64,000 nt of DNA from Blastobasis lacticolella (Eukaryota; Arthropoda; Insecta; Lepidoptera; Blastobasidae). The notes beneath the pieces were generated by a model. The model was not told where the DNA came from. It ran no database searches and saw only the letters and a program-made list of their open reading frames with translations. Shown piece by piece: positions 18,262 to 29,883 of the stretch (positions within the stretch are counted from its first letter, which is position 1; the number at the start of each line of letters is the position of its first letter). The position numbers were made by a program, and so were the translations under genes. The stretch spans positions 6,820,001 through 6,884,000 of the forward strand of contig LR990057.1 in the NCBI GenBank assembly GCA_905147135.1. The letters run 5' to 3'.

Positions 18262-18296
18262 GGTCATGACCTTGACCTTGCACTCGTAGGTCAACG
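18262..18296. promoter_or_regulatory. cluster of nuclear-receptor-type half-sites
   Basis: ggtcatgacc (18262-18271, perfect palindrome) overlaps tgaccttga (18267-18275), the reverse complement of the FTZ-F1/ERR element TCAAGGTCA; aggtcaacg follows at 18288. It lies about 230 bases after the CpG-rich segment, a plausible intronic enhancer position. Motif match only. Confidence 0.35.
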
Positions 18297-18459
18297 TACT
18301 CTGTCATTTAACTAGATAACAACTTAAAGTTAGATAACATACGTGTTTTAATTTGACGCCTTCGCAAAAATAGTTAAATAAAATGTTATCTTTAGATAGG
18401 AATCCTAAAATAAATTGCATGATAACAGAAAAATAACAACAGTTTGAAACCGCCAACAG

Positions 18460-18620
18460 AATGAAAATGAATGAATGAATAATTCTTTATTGCTTATACA
18501 TAAAATAAATCAAAAACAGAGGAAACAAAAAAAAGAAAAGCAACGGGCGGCCTTATCGCTTAAAGCGATTTCCTCCAGGCAACTTTAGACATCCAGAAAC
18601 AGAATATACACTAGGATACT
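18460..18620 (-). mobile_element. LINE 3' tail, minus strand
   Basis: A gaatgaatgaatga microsatellite, then attctttattgcttatac and ggcggccttatcgc...tcctccaggc. From memory this resembles the 3' UTR of a CR1/L2-like LINE common in Lepidoptera. The coding part is absent. Confidence 0.6.
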
Positions 18621-19570
18621 GTTTACAACTGAATAAGGATAGAAAATATCAGTCGATGAAATGACTAATGAATGTAGGTGCGAGTACCAACTTACCTAGG
18701 TACTAACTAACCTACATCATTTAAGTACTACTTAAGTTGAGTATTAGTTAATATGCAATGGCATGCTAATACTACTACATATCTACTCTTTATCATGTTT
18801 ATCTAATACATATGTTCACTCTATTTTTGGTTTATTTACTCAACCTGATAATTAGGTGAGATATGGGTACGTAAGGATTAAGAGATTTCTTCCACTAAAG
18901 TTAGATATGCATCTGTAGAACCTTTTCTACTGTTTATCCCTTACCTAGTCCATCTATAATTACGGCACACTGAAAGTTTTTTCATAAATAAAGTTAATTT
19001 AAGTTAAAGTTAATGTTAATAACTGAAATTAAGTTAATAAAGTATAAGTACAAAGAATAGGGAACAAAAAGTTTTCTAACCTTAAGTGTATTTTTTTAAA
19101 ATTTGTATCATACCTCATGCATACCTCTTTGACTCCTCCATCGTCTTATAAATTATCTACGTCGGTTTTCTTTAATAACCGCCTGACAGTACACATTTCT
19201 TTCCCTCACACATTTTCCTCAGTGATCGCAGTTGAGGCTCGACCTCCATGATTTTCACCATGTCGAGAAACAAGGCGATCAAATTCACCTACGCAGATAC
19301 CAACCCTCTAAGGCTAGTCTAAGGTACTCAAAGAGGTGTTTCCCTATCAAAATAATACCCTCTCATTCTGTAAGGCGAGCAGTGCACTCTTGCGGAGAAA
19401 GTGAACTTTTAAAATCACCAACAGTCTTCGCCCTAAAATCATTTCTCGTTAATTCCATATTTATAACGACAACACAGCGTACGGACGACGAACTTAATTT
19501 TTAAAGTTAAATTTATTAAAATTGCCAAAAGAGGCCAAACTTTCAGTGTGGCCTTAATAAAATTTAATTG
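18621..19570. other. intergenic or intronic, nothing recognised
   Basis: AT-rich with no repeat that I can name. A 90-codon open frame at 19232-19504 looks non-coding: mixed composition and no homology that I recognise. Confidence 0.4.
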
Positions 19571-19574
19571 TCCT

Positions 19575-19800
19575 TTGATAGGTGGTTTTTTTATTATATA
19601 GAGAGGCAAACGAGCCAGCAGGGCCTCAAGTCTGCTAACTTGCGATTGAATCGTAATTGGATCGAAAATATGAGCTCAATGGCAGTTTGACGCGTTCCTA
19701 TTTGCAAACTAGGCTAAACTAGCAGACGTGAGGCCCAAGTCACTTCATGGTAAGTGATCATCGCCGCCATTGAAAATCCGCTGTACAACGACCAGCAGGC
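19575..19800 (-). mobile_element. retroposon fragment split by a small MITE
   Basis: A T run, then gaggcaaacgagcc, and after the insertion agtcacttcatggtaagtga with catcgccgcc. This resembles the short A-tailed retroposon class also seen at 1920 and 44855. The reading is broken at 19621-19736 by the inverted-repeat element. Confidence 0.5.
19621..19736. mobile_element. 116-bp MITE with 17-bp inverted ends
   Basis: Left end gggcctcaagtctgcta; the right end is the reverse complement of gggcctcacgtctgcta (one mismatch in 17). No coding. Inserted in a retroposon tail. Confidence 0.65.
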
Positions 19801-21699
19801 TGATTGGTTTATATTTGCTATGAAAGAAAACAGGAATAGCTATACACTTAATTACCTAATATTTTGATCGTGAAATCTATTAGACCATCCATTGGCGTTT
19901 TAACAATTGAAGTAGGTACCTAAGTTAAATATCATAGTAGAGAGCCTAGTGTCACCTATGCCTTGTACAGTAATATGTGTATATTAAGAGTATTGAATAG
20001 GCCAGGAAGAGGGTCGTCCCTCATAAATAACAATCAAAGGGCTAATATTGCGTGCGCGGGCACTGCTACGGCGGTCGCGTAGGCGGGCTAGCAATGGGAA
20101 CGACCATTAGGTACTTCCTACCTTGGACTTGTAATCTAGATGCGAATCAAAATGATAAGGTAATCCTACCTATACCTAAATTGGATATTCTCTATCCAAG
20201 GAAATAATTTCTAATTCTATAAAAAAATGTCGCCGATTAGAGAGTAGCAGATATCTAATATAGGTATTACCTATATTTTGTATTGCAGTCTATCGTCAAA
20301 TTACCTCATCTTAAATGTATGGTTACGGTTACAATCTCGTCACGCCAAAAATTAAGTTTCTACAGAACGCAATGGGCACTAATCAGTAACCCATAACGAA
20401 CTAACAATATAGTAAACTTTGTAGATAACTTAGTCCATGATTCAACCTGAAATGATGTTAAACAACGTTGTTACTATGGCAGGTGGTCTATCTGTGGGCT
20501 AAGCGGCATCTCCGATGACTGTCGAATGACGTCATCGCACTCCAGTTGGAAAGGTGGGTCCACTTCCCTGGTTTTTGCCTCTAGGCTGGTCCACATCTGT
20601 CTCATCAGGTCAAGCGGTAGAGTAGTGCGGCGTCCATACCAATAACTACAAGTGAAGATTTTTTAATTTTTTAGTGACATTTTAGTGACAGAATGAAATT
20701 GTCTTCCTATTTGGGCGGTGTGGACGCGTGCTGGCAGATGTGGTCTTGTCTTTATTTACCTCTATTGCCTATTTATGTGGCGGTATCGCTAATGTATCAA
20801 CCTACTAAACTTGTATATAGTTAGAAGTATTTATCCTATCTGATCCTATGCCACGCCTATTCTCTTCCCTATATTGTGTATGCTGAAATATTTGTATAAC
20901 TACGCTACGATTTATTTGATTTAAGCTCATATATTTAGTGTACGTAAATTTTAACGATTGAGCTTCTATATTTAGTATAAGTAAATTTGAAAAAGTAAGT
21001 ACTTATAGGACAGCTTTATATGCTTTAAGTATTTGATAACATAGCATTGTGTGCTCCAAAAAGATTGGAGAGTTAGCTACCTTCATGGCTGAGAATTTTT
21101 TTTTGCTCTTTGGTGTGCTCCGTACTCCTTTCTTTGTTGTTTATATGTAGCTTGTATCTTCTGCAAGTACTTACCGTAGGTCTACGTAAAGGTACGGTTA
21201 AGAAAGCAAAGTTGAACGCACTGAACAGATATAGTTGAATATACTGTATGTACCTACTCAGCTCAACAGTACAAAAATGTCCTAAAATAAAGACAAAATA
21301 CGTATAAATATATCCGTTTTAACATTAACTCCCAATTATTTTGTTGTTTGGACGGCGGCCAAGGGGCCATTTTTGCATTTGCGCATGTCCGTCAAGCCGT
21401 ATTGGTAATGTCGTATGCATCTGGTAACATTTTACGAGTATAGTCCAGAGCGGTTTGTTTATTTTCTTTGGGCTATATTTAGGAACACGATGCGAAAATA
21501 TTACGTAGGTATTAAGGAAAATTTATACTTGGAAAAAATTTACAAGAAATGCATTGGTCGCTTGCATACGATCTACTTTATTAATTGCTCCTAAAATTTT
21601 AAAATTAGGTACATACGCCTAAATTTTAAAATAAATAGACCTAGGCTGCCGTGCAGACGACATCTGGTCTATCTATTAATAATAATCATCTTGGCGTTA
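19801..21699. other. intergenic or intronic, nothing recognised
   Basis: No gene seen. A perfect CRE palindrome tgacgtca lies at about 20526 in a locally GC-richer stretch (20460-20640), without other promoter signs. Confidence 0.4.
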
Positions 21700-22036
21700 A
21701 TGTCCCGGTTGTGCTCTCGCGCACGAGGGCCCGGGGTCCGCCTTGACCATGATCCATGGATTTGGCAGGTGAGGTAATTACAGTGGAGCGACTGCCATCT
21801 GACCGCCATGACCCTGCTACCAGGGGAACCTGACCAGATTGGATCATGGTTACACATCCAGTCGCCTAAATGTGCAGGTTTCATCACGATGTTTTCCCTC
21901 ACCGTTAGAGCATCGGTTAGTATTCAACTAATGTACATAACTCAGAAAACAGTCATTGATACATGGCCGAAGCGGGATTCGAACCCGGGACCTCTGGCTT
22001 ACGAGTCGTATACTCTAACCGCTCGGCCACCGACGC
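21700..22036 (-). mobile_element. tRNA-derived SINE, family 1 (best copy)
   Basis: On the minus strand the head carries box A tggccgagcgg (22019-22029) and box B ggttcgaatcc (21975-21985) with tRNA-like spacing. The body has the order catcggttagtattcaac, gttttccctcacc, cagtcgcctaaatg, taattacagtggagcgac, ccttgaccatgatcc. Diverged copies are at 25235-25512 and 62495-62690, all minus strand. The head resembles a tRNA gene but continues straight into the SINE body, so it is not a functional tRNA. Confidence 0.85.
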
Positions 22037-22083
22037 TCTGGTCTATCTTTTATAATATAATATTGACAATACCATTAACGCCA

Positions 22084-22240
22084 CTAGCGGCCCGCCCCAG
22101 TTTCGCACTGTGTATTATACATATAAACCATGGAAAAATCAGATACAAACCTTCAGGAAGAAATTCTCTAACTGATAGTGAAAACCGCATCAAAATCCGT
22201 TGCGTAGTTTAAAAGATCTAAGCGTACATACATACAAAGG
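22084..22240 (-). mobile_element. Helitron-like repeat
   Basis: Starts actagcggcccgcccc and contains gcatcaaaatccgttgcgta, then taagcgtacatacatac. Same family and order as 40187-40415. Confidence 0.5.
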
Positions 22241-22844
22241 GACAGACTGTTTAAAACAATGCAAAGAAAACTAGACTGCCTCCCGCAAACACAATCAATA
22301 TTATTATCAATACCTAAGTGGACATTAAAAATATAATTGACGTGTGTGCGGGCTGCAATAAAGCATACCTACCTAGCCTTCATTTATGTCATACTTATCC
22401 AATCCTTTTGTACGGGCTACTTAACAGCTACACCATTGCGGCAAAGTTTAATGAAAGAACAATTGCCATTCACTTAGCGATAGTTGCGCACGAGTGCGCC
22501 TTGCGGCGGTTCGAGATAGCGAGCCGGGCAATGGAGAGGATGCGAGCGCGTAACATATATGTTACGTTTTAGTTTAACAAGTTTGTCTTATGATAATAGT
22601 GATGGTATAAAAGTCAGTCAAGGCGATAATGCTAGGTAGGCAGTGGTGGCTGTTCAGATCTGCTTTCTTCGGTCGTAGATTTCAGGGTAAACAGGTTAAA
22701 ATGATGAAGAGTGGACTGTAGTTTTAAATCAGTTTAATGCGTTGAGAAAACAAAGAATTACAAAGGTAATGAGAGGCTGCTAATCGTGAAAGGTAGCTGA
22801 ATGCTCGCTGGCAACTCGTGAATAACTGAATACGTTTCAAGTTT
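22241..22844. other. intergenic or intronic, nothing recognised
   Basis: No gene recognised. An 84-codon frame at 22318-22572 has no known match. Confidence 0.4.
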
Positions 22845-23505
22845 TTTTTTTTTTTTAGAATTAACTAGCCAGGCATTTGACCGTCACCTCACCTGGTGGT
22901 AAGTGACGATGCGGCCGGTGATGGAGCATGCCTGTCTAGGAACAGCCTATTCACTGTAGCCTTGAAGGCATCCAGATTATATTGATCAGGAAACACACTC
23001 GCTGGCAACGCATTCCACTCCTTAGCCGTATGCATTATAAAAGTCGAGCCAAAGCGGTTCGTGCGGATAGCTGGAAGATCCACGACATAAGGATGAAGCG
23101 CTCGCCCGGATCGCGTCTCCCGATGGCGGAAAGGGGCCGGCGGAATGAGGTCGTGCAACTGCTTCGCACACTCACCGAAGTGTAACCTGTAGAAGACCGA
23201 CAAACGCGCAACCCTACGCCGATGCTCGAGGCTCTGCAGCTTAGCTTTAATCAACTGCGGATCACAAATTAATTTCTTTGCACGTTTTTCCACCGAATCC
23301 AAAGCAGCCAGTTAGTATTTGGCTGATCCATCCCAGAGGTGGCAGCAGTACTCCATGCAAGAACGGACTTGATATAACTGAAGCAACTGCCTTGAAGTGA
23401 AGTACCGCTTGACCTTCGAGAGGATTCCAAGTTTTTTAGCTGCAGTCTTGGCTTTTGATTCGATGTACTTTCCAAAGTTGAGATTGGTTGATAGCTCCAA
23501 AAAAA
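22845..23505 (-). pseudogene. jockey-like LINE, 5'-truncated, well preserved C-terminus
   Basis: Minus-strand frames read ELSTNLNFGKYIESKAKTAA, RYFTSRQLLQLYQVRSCMEY and HLWDGSAKY, then one TAA near 23311. After that come DSVEKRAKKLI, HRRRVARLSVFYRLHFGECA, HPYVVDLPAIRTNRFGSTF and EWNALPASVFPDQYNLDAF. A T run at 22842-22857 is the poly-A tail. RT and endonuclease are missing. This is the reference copy for the fragments at 605-756, 2148-2352, 8890-10310, 33238-33315 and 41810-42000. Confidence 0.9.
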
Positions 23506-23834
23506 AATATTTACAATAGGGTTAAGCAAAGATAGTTACAATGTACAGCCAAAGTTTATATACAAAAATATATATAAAATTAAAAAAGGATGAATTTATA
23601 GTTTTATAAAATCTGAACAGTGGACACTCACTATCATGCGGTTTGATTCAGGGCCATGATCAAATAGGCTTGGTTAAGCCAAACTTATCACACACACCGT
23701 TAAGGTGGCATTACGCTCTTCCAAAATTTCTCCCCACACAAGGTCAATTTGGCTTGATCAGCCGTATTTTTATCACGCGACTTGGTCAAGCGACATGATG
23801 GTGAGTGGCCACCATAAAAATATGTATATAAAAT

Positions 23835-24075
23835 ATGCTTGGACAAATTCACACAGTGCCATCTAGTAAAGTAAGCAAAACTTGTGTTTTGGGTGTTAGA
23901 TAACTGATAAACTACTTATATACTTGTTTTTATTATACATACTACATCCAGACCCGCAACAGAAATTAAAATTAATCATTCCAAATTCGGCTCGGCCGGG
24001 AATCGAACCCGGGCTCTCTGCGTGGCAAACATTTTAACGTAGTACAAGTAGACGGCATGTTAACCAATCTACAAC
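23835..24075 (-). mobile_element. tRNA-derived SINE, family 2, minus strand
   Basis: The head holds box B at 23998-24013 (read gggttcgattcccgg on the minus strand) and a box A-like tggttaacatgcc. The body contains agtaagcaaaacttgtg and ttggacaaattcacacag with gtgccatctag. The plus-strand partner is at 63695-63950; a fragment of the body is at 50973-51000 and a decayed head at 52845-52900. Confidence 0.8.
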
Positions 24076-24839
24076 CTCTTTTAAATTGATTGGAGTGTGG
24101 TGTGCGTTACGTATCAGTCCACAGAGGCAAACGATACCATAATGACATCAAACCGAAATGAAAACAATACAGAGGCTGTTGCCTTTATTTTGTTCAACGC
24201 TACTATACCCTCTATCGATAAAAGTTACAGGAAAGACAAATAAAAAATAGCATTGACATGTGTGCCGTAGCTATAATATCTAATGTAGTGAAGTAGGCAA
24301 TTAAAAATGACAGTAATTGTTATAATTAATTATAGATACGTGCCAGAGTTAATGTACCTTTGTACACGTGTTTATTAAACAATTTGACAAATTCCGTGTG
24401 TCGTTGTTTACCATTCATGTAGGCAGGTTTATTTGAAAGACAGTTTACATTTTTGTTACATTAAACCTAAGGACACGAATCGAGTTGTTGTGGATGACGG
24501 ACTGCTACGGCTTTCGAGCAGGTGAGATGTCTGCTCGTTTGTCGCAGAGTAACTACATATCTGTTATTTTAAAAAATCCCGATTGTATTGTCATAGAGTT
24601 CGATAACTGCATCACAGATCAAATAGGCGCGCCACAGCCCACGCGTTTTCTTCACTGAAATTAGGAAGTGCGAACCTTGGCAGATCACCCGGCGTGCCCT
24701 GCCAACAATGCCCGGCTATATCTACCGAAGCTGAAAGCCTGCTCTCTGATTTTATCCGACGCTTGTGAGATACAATGACATCTACTAACGTTTGATTCGT
24801 CCGTTATTTTACGTTAAGTAATATATTTGTGTAAGGTGT
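24076..24839. other. intergenic or intronic, nothing recognised
   Basis: No feature recognised. Confidence 0.4.
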
Positions 24840-25085
24840 TGGTACTATTCTACTCTGCCGGACACCACACGGCCATCGTAGGTGTCGTACAAGGCGACTA
24901 ATATTTTCGAGGCAAAAGATCAAGAGTCTCCGTAGGCTGGAAAATGGGCAGCAGCATTTTCCATTGTTATATTTAAACACTGCGATCTCCAAACCGCCTG
25001 CCAAGCGTGGAGATTATGGCAATAACCTCCCCTTTCGTGGGAGAGGCCCTAAGTCCTGCAGTGGACTGTTACGGGCTGTAATGAT
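24840..25085 (+). mobile_element. dispersed repeat, copy 1
   Basis: Shares with 32910-33160 the words gtgtcgtacaaggcgactaa, gagactccgtaggctgg (with a small change), cattgttatattta, cactgcgatctccaa and gtggactgttacggg. Probably a retroposon 3' region by its sharp end near cagtggactgtta. Family not named. Confidence 0.6.
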
Positions 25086-25234
25086 AGAATATATTTGTAT
25101 TGATTTTGTGTACTAAATTCCCTTTCCATCTCAGAAAGTATCAGAATTCACGGTGTCGACATATCCTGGAATACCTAAATACACCTGGAACTGGAAGGTA
25201 AGGCTTAATTAGCCTCACGGGTGCGGGGTCCGCC

Positions 25235-25512
25235 TTGACCATGATTTAGGATTTGGCAGATCAGATAATTACAGTAGAGCGACTGTACGTGACACGGGGA
25301 ATCAGATTGGATTATGGCCATACATTCAGTCGCCTGATCGTGTAGGTTTCCTCAGGATGTTTTCCTTCACCATAACAGCATCGGTTAGTGTTTAAGTTAT
25401 GTTCCTACATAACTCAGAGAAAGTAATTAGTAGGTATATGGCGGCACTGGGGATCGAACTCGGCACCTCTCGCTTACGAGTTGAGCTCGCTAGTCATTAG
25501 ACCACCGACGCC
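25235..25512 (-). mobile_element. tRNA-derived SINE, family 1, diverged copy
   Basis: Same block order as 21700-22036: ggtccgccttgaccatgatt, ataattacagtagagcgact, cagtcgcctgatcgtg, tgttttccttcacc, gcatcggttagtg, then a decayed head (ggatcgaactcgg). Confidence 0.8.
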
Positions 25513-25550
25513 TCACGCACGTCCAGATAACTTGACATTTTATATTTATA

Positions 25551-27207
25551 ATAGTAGTTTATGCAACTGTCATATAAAAGGGGGTATTAAAGCATGAGTG
25601 TCTGTTTATCATACGAGGCGTAGCCGAGTATGATAATAGTTTGACACGAGTGTTGTAATACCTAATTATATTATGCAGTTGCATACACTACTTTATCTAC
25701 AGTCATATTTTCATGTTAAAATTTCGTACCTATAATATTGTTAACTTTGCTGGAAGTAAGCTGCGAGTCAGTTCTGTTGACTCTACGCGTCGAGGATATT
25801 AAGCGGCGGAAAATTCACCTTACTACTTTCACATTTATCTATTTTTTGCTTCAAATAAGAAAAAATTACAGATTACAGCAACACAAATTACAGCAATTAG
25901 AAAAAAATATTCTGTTTAGCTAATATACACTATAATAATTACACAGAAACATAAACAGGAAAATTTAAATTTTGAATTAGGTAGTATTCAGCCTACATTT
26001 CGCCGTGTCTCGGCGCCCGACAAAAATTTAAAAACGTTGCAAATAAAAGTGTTGCATAATGATTAAAATAGTAGTTTATGCAACTGTCATATAAAAGGGG
26101 GTATTAAAACATGATAATAGGTTGACACGAGTGTTTTAATACCTAATTATATGCAGTTGCATACACTACTTTATCTACACTCGTATTTTTATGTTAAAAT
26201 ATCGTACCTATAATTTTCTCAACTTTGCTGGTAGTAAGCTGCGAGTCAGTTCTGTTGTATCTACGCGTCGAGGATATCAAGCGGCGGGAAATTCACTTTA
26301 CTACTTTCATATTTATCTATTTATTTGCTTAAAATAAGTAAAAACATTCACAAACACAAATTACAACAATTTCAAAAAATATTTTGTTTAGCGGGAAACA
26401 GGAAAATTTAAATATTGAATTTGAATTTGTTAAAGACATCTAGATATTCAGCCTACATTTGACCGTGTCCAGGCGCCCGACGAGAATTTAAAAAATATAA
26501 GTGTTGCATAATGATTAAAAAGTTATTTTACGATACAGCTGTCATGAAAATAGTATGGGAAATGCTGTATCGAAAAGTAATTTTTTAAAATTTTATAGAC
26601 TGGCGTGAAAAAAGTGTATCCTTAAACGACTGTTTTCGAATATGTAATTGGAACATTACGCTATGAGTGTAGATAATAGTAGTTTATACAACTGTCATAT
26701 AAAAGAGGGCATTAAAACATGAGTGTCTGTTTATTTGCTGGAAGTAAGCTGCGAGTCAGTTCTGTTGTATCTACGCGTCGAGGATATCAAGCGGTGGGAA
26801 ATTCACTTTACTACTTTCACATTTATCTATTTATTTGCTTAAAATTACAAAAAGCATTTACAAACACAAATTACAACACTTACAAAAATATTCTGTGTAG
26901 CGGGAAAATAATTACACAGAATATAAACAGGAAAATTGAAGTTTTGAATTTAAATTTGTTAAAGACTTTTTTGTTTAAGATTTAGGTATTCAGCCTACAT
27001 TACGCCGTGTCCCGGCGCCCGACAAAAATTAAAAAATAAAAGTGTTGTATAATGATAAAAAAGTTATTTTACGATACAGCTGTAATGAAAATAGTATGGG
27101 AAATGCTGTATCGAAAAGTCATTTGTTTAAATTTTATAGGCTTGCGTAAAAAATTGTACCCTTAAACGACTGTTTTCGAATATGTAATTGGAACATTATG
27201 AGTGTAG
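25551..27207. repeat. tandem array, three units of about 517, 608 and 532 bp
   Basis: Units start with atagtagttta at 25551, 26068 and 26676. Shared blocks in order: gcaactgtcatataaaag, gctgcgagtcagttctgttg, ctacgcgtcgaggatat, attcagcctacatt, a cggcgcccgac word, then agtgttgcataatg. Units 2 and 3 also carry a palindromic block (cgatacagctg ... gctgtatcg at about 26531-26577 and 27071-27117) that unit 1 lacks. Units 1 and 2 start with a hairpin (tttatgcaactg pairing with cagttgcataca) that is mostly lost in unit 3. No protein coding is evident. Confidence 0.85.
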
Positions 27208-27224
27208 ATAAATATTATTATAGC

Positions 27225-27330
27225 TGCCCGGTTCGACTTCGTTCGTGTAGTATCAATTTCGTGAACTCTACTTCTACCTCCTCTACCTACTCCCTACTAC
27301 CCTACACGCTACCTAACTCTACACCCCTAA
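27225..27330 (-). mobile_element. Helitron-like 3' end
   Basis: Starts tagctgcccggttcgacttc, then gttcgtgtag and a ctacc-rich stretch, as in the copies at 822 and 31315. Confidence 0.4.
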
Positions 27331-28154
27331 TTTTAATTTGTTTGTTTGTTTACATTCACTCAATCTTATTTTGATTTCTGTGCCCATAATTTATTGATTG
27401 AAAAAAAATCAAAAGATTTATTGCTTAGGTATTATAGGTAGGCTCTCTTTTGATAATTAAGAATTCGCATAGATAGCTACTACAATATGTTATGTTCCTA
27501 ATTTGCGTGTAGATTGCTTACATCATTAATAATATTGTAGATAAATAAATCGTAACAAACACAGTTAATTTGATGGAATATCCCCGAGTCGTAGTAATTG
27601 GCGGAGATAATTAATTTACTATGATCTATTAATAATCCAACTCAAATGTAGGTAATGGTCATTATTTGACATTGCTGTTACACTCGGTTCGCAGGGTTGC
27701 AGGTCCAGCTGTAGATGATCGAATAAATTTATAGTACATAAACGTAATAAAGCTAGCAATTATTGTCTAAAATTGAATGAACAGAGTGGACATTCTGGTT
27801 ACTAAGATGCCGGAAGTTAATGAAGGTAATGTGTTGTGACTTGCGAGACTGTGATCGATGATGACGAAGAAACTCTTTACGCCGATTTACTCTAAAATTG
27901 TGACAAGGACGACACCTTATGGACTCTATTTTTGAACAGTTCGCCTCGAGTCGAACGGTTTTCAACTTTGATTTCCTGCTTGAAAAGTTCAATACTTTGG
28001 TGTATGACCCTGATTTCTATTCGACTTCAAAAAAGGAGGAGAAGGATTGGAGGCAACAAAAATTCAGAACCGTAGGTGTGTTGTCTCTGTTCGGGCTATG
28101 ATGACATGCCGCATGCCTGTAATTGTGCTGACTACCTTATCTTTCAAAACGGAA
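27331..28154. other. intergenic or intronic, nothing certain
   Basis: Overlapping open frames on both strands at 27753-28101 (plus from 27919: MDSIFEQFASS...; minus ending 27753) match nothing that I know. Neither has a convincing start or splice context. Confidence 0.35.
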
Positions 28155-28235
28155 CACAACAATGCAAGGATTGTTGCTTGGCGGCAGAAGTAGAAGGCGG
28201 TGGTACTCACCCAGGCGAACACCTAAAAAATGATC
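28155..28235 (+). mobile_element. retroposon tail fragment
   Basis: Contains attgttgcttggcggcagaa with tagaaggcggtggtactcac. Same words at 30040-30095 (plus) and at 37450-37545 (minus). Confidence 0.5.
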
Positions 28236-28864
28236 AATTACTTCGAAAATCATACATTTGGATTTATATTCCGAGACTTCTTAATCACAAGTAATTATTT
28301 AAGTATTCTATCTGCAGTTTTACCTATATTGACATATTTAATACCAGTAAGACAATTTTAAAAATAACAAAAGCCCTGTATTTAAATATTATAGGTTGCC
28401 GTTCTGGCAATAAGTACGGTAACTCAACCAGTTGCTGTAAATCGTCTCAGTTTCCCTTGTCGCTCGCAATGAAATCGAATACAATATAAAGTGAAGTTTT
28501 AGTATTGTATCTCCCTTGCTGATTTAAGTATGTTCCTATGAAACCACTACTTAAATCAGTCGTTTCACGACGGTTGCCGTGAATTGAGCAATGCATTTAT
28601 TGTCTTAGGTCGCGATACGCGTCGTAAAACAAACCGCCTCGTGAATTGTCCACTTGAGATAATTTCGTTGAGGGGAGAACTGTATTTGTCTTTGTTGACT
28701 GTGTTAGCCACAGTGACTGTGCAGTGCGCACGAATTATACCTAAGTCGTTGTTTGTCTGTCAGATTGACCTGGGAGGATAACGTAGGTACAACTTTTTTA
28801 TTTCTCCGAATACATTTCTCAGTTATAACTCAACTTATCATAATTATAAATAAGGTTAACGAAT

Positions 28865-29090
28865 AGGAATAGCCATCCAGCGGAGGAATGCAGCCAGCCA
28901 GCCAGTGTACCATCCCCAACAGTGGCAGCGATGGTGATATTTATACATATAGATTTTACGGGTTTTAGGATACTTTAATTTTAGTTAGTTATGGTTTCAT
29001 GTTGGGTTTGTTTGTATTATTTGTATGTGTTTCTGGTGTTACGGGAGGAAACAAAAAACGATATATATGAAAAAAAAATGTACCTCTTAC
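28865..29090 (+). mobile_element. LINE 3' end fragment
   Basis: The words gcggaggaatgcagcc, accatccccaacagtgg and then a ttagttagttatg-rich 3' region before an A run resemble the C-terminus and 3' UTR of insect jockey/R1-type LINEs. Decayed. Confidence 0.4.
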
Positions 29091-29724
29091 CATGACTTCA
29101 GGTTACTTTGACACATTGCGGAAAAATGAGCATAAGTACTAAGTTTATTTTACTGGCAATAATAAACTATATAGAGGAAATATGACTTGACGCTATTGAG
29201 TAGTCTATAATCTTAATAAGCCGCCTTCGTTATTGTACACCATTTAAAATTAGTCGGCTTAAACCGCTTTAACCTTGGTAGACTTCTCAATTTCTCTCCG
29301 GGAACATCAGTCTACTTTCCGATTTGTTTGGTTCAATTTTGTGTGAGGTGTGCGGTTATGGATGTTGTTACGGCTCTGTATAACCATCTCAGGGGCTCAA
29401 GCTACTCGCGGCCCTCCTGACAGACGGACGCTACTTATCCCTAACAGGTTGTGCGGGTCGGATGGCAGTCGCCACACGTAAAAAGCCAAAACTCCACAAA
29501 CTGGATTCTGCTAGGACACCATTTGAAATAAATCTTAAAGCGCTATCCTAGTACAAAACTGTCTCTGGTCGGGATTTTCCGCTAGGAGAGAAATTTGGTA
29601 TCAGGTGCAAAAATGAAAATCCAGTGAAATAGGTACACTCTCATATTTCGTCTTTATACAACCAGTGACTAACAAGATAGCACATACCCACCTTTTAGAA
29701 AGCGGTGGCTCCTGAGGTGCGTTG
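29091..29724. other. intergenic or intronic, nothing recognised
   Basis: No feature recognised. Confidence 0.4.
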
Positions 29725-29883
29725 AAATCTCGCGAACGCGCCACGAATGTGCAGTTGCAGCAACGGCTTGGAAGCTGTTCGAGCGCCGCGCGTGAGCTGC
29801 GCGCAAGAGCCGTGCGTTTTCGTACTAAGAAATACAACGCGCCGCTCGCGTGCTGTTGCAGCAACTGCACTTTCGCGAGATTT
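29725..29883. repeat. CpG-rich hairpin, 159 bp
   Basis: The outer arms aaatctcgcgaa (29725-29736 and 29872-29883) and the inner arms gtgcagttgcagcaac (29749-29764 and 29855-29870) are exact reverse complements, with a 12-base bulge on the left side only. The inner word is itself nearly palindromic. GC-rich compared with the flanks. Could be a MITE or a structured regulatory element. Confidence 0.7.

Noticed and set aside
21966..22036. tRNA gene on the minus strand (intact boxes A and B)
   Set aside because: The sequence continues without a terminator into a body shared with two other copies, so it is the head of a tRNA-derived SINE.
25551..27207. CRISPR-like array
   Set aside because: The units are over 500 bp, only three in number, and do not alternate short repeats with unique spacers.
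27753..28101. Sense and antisense frames as a possible exon
   Set aside because: Both strands are open over the same bases, and no splice signals or known domain support either one.
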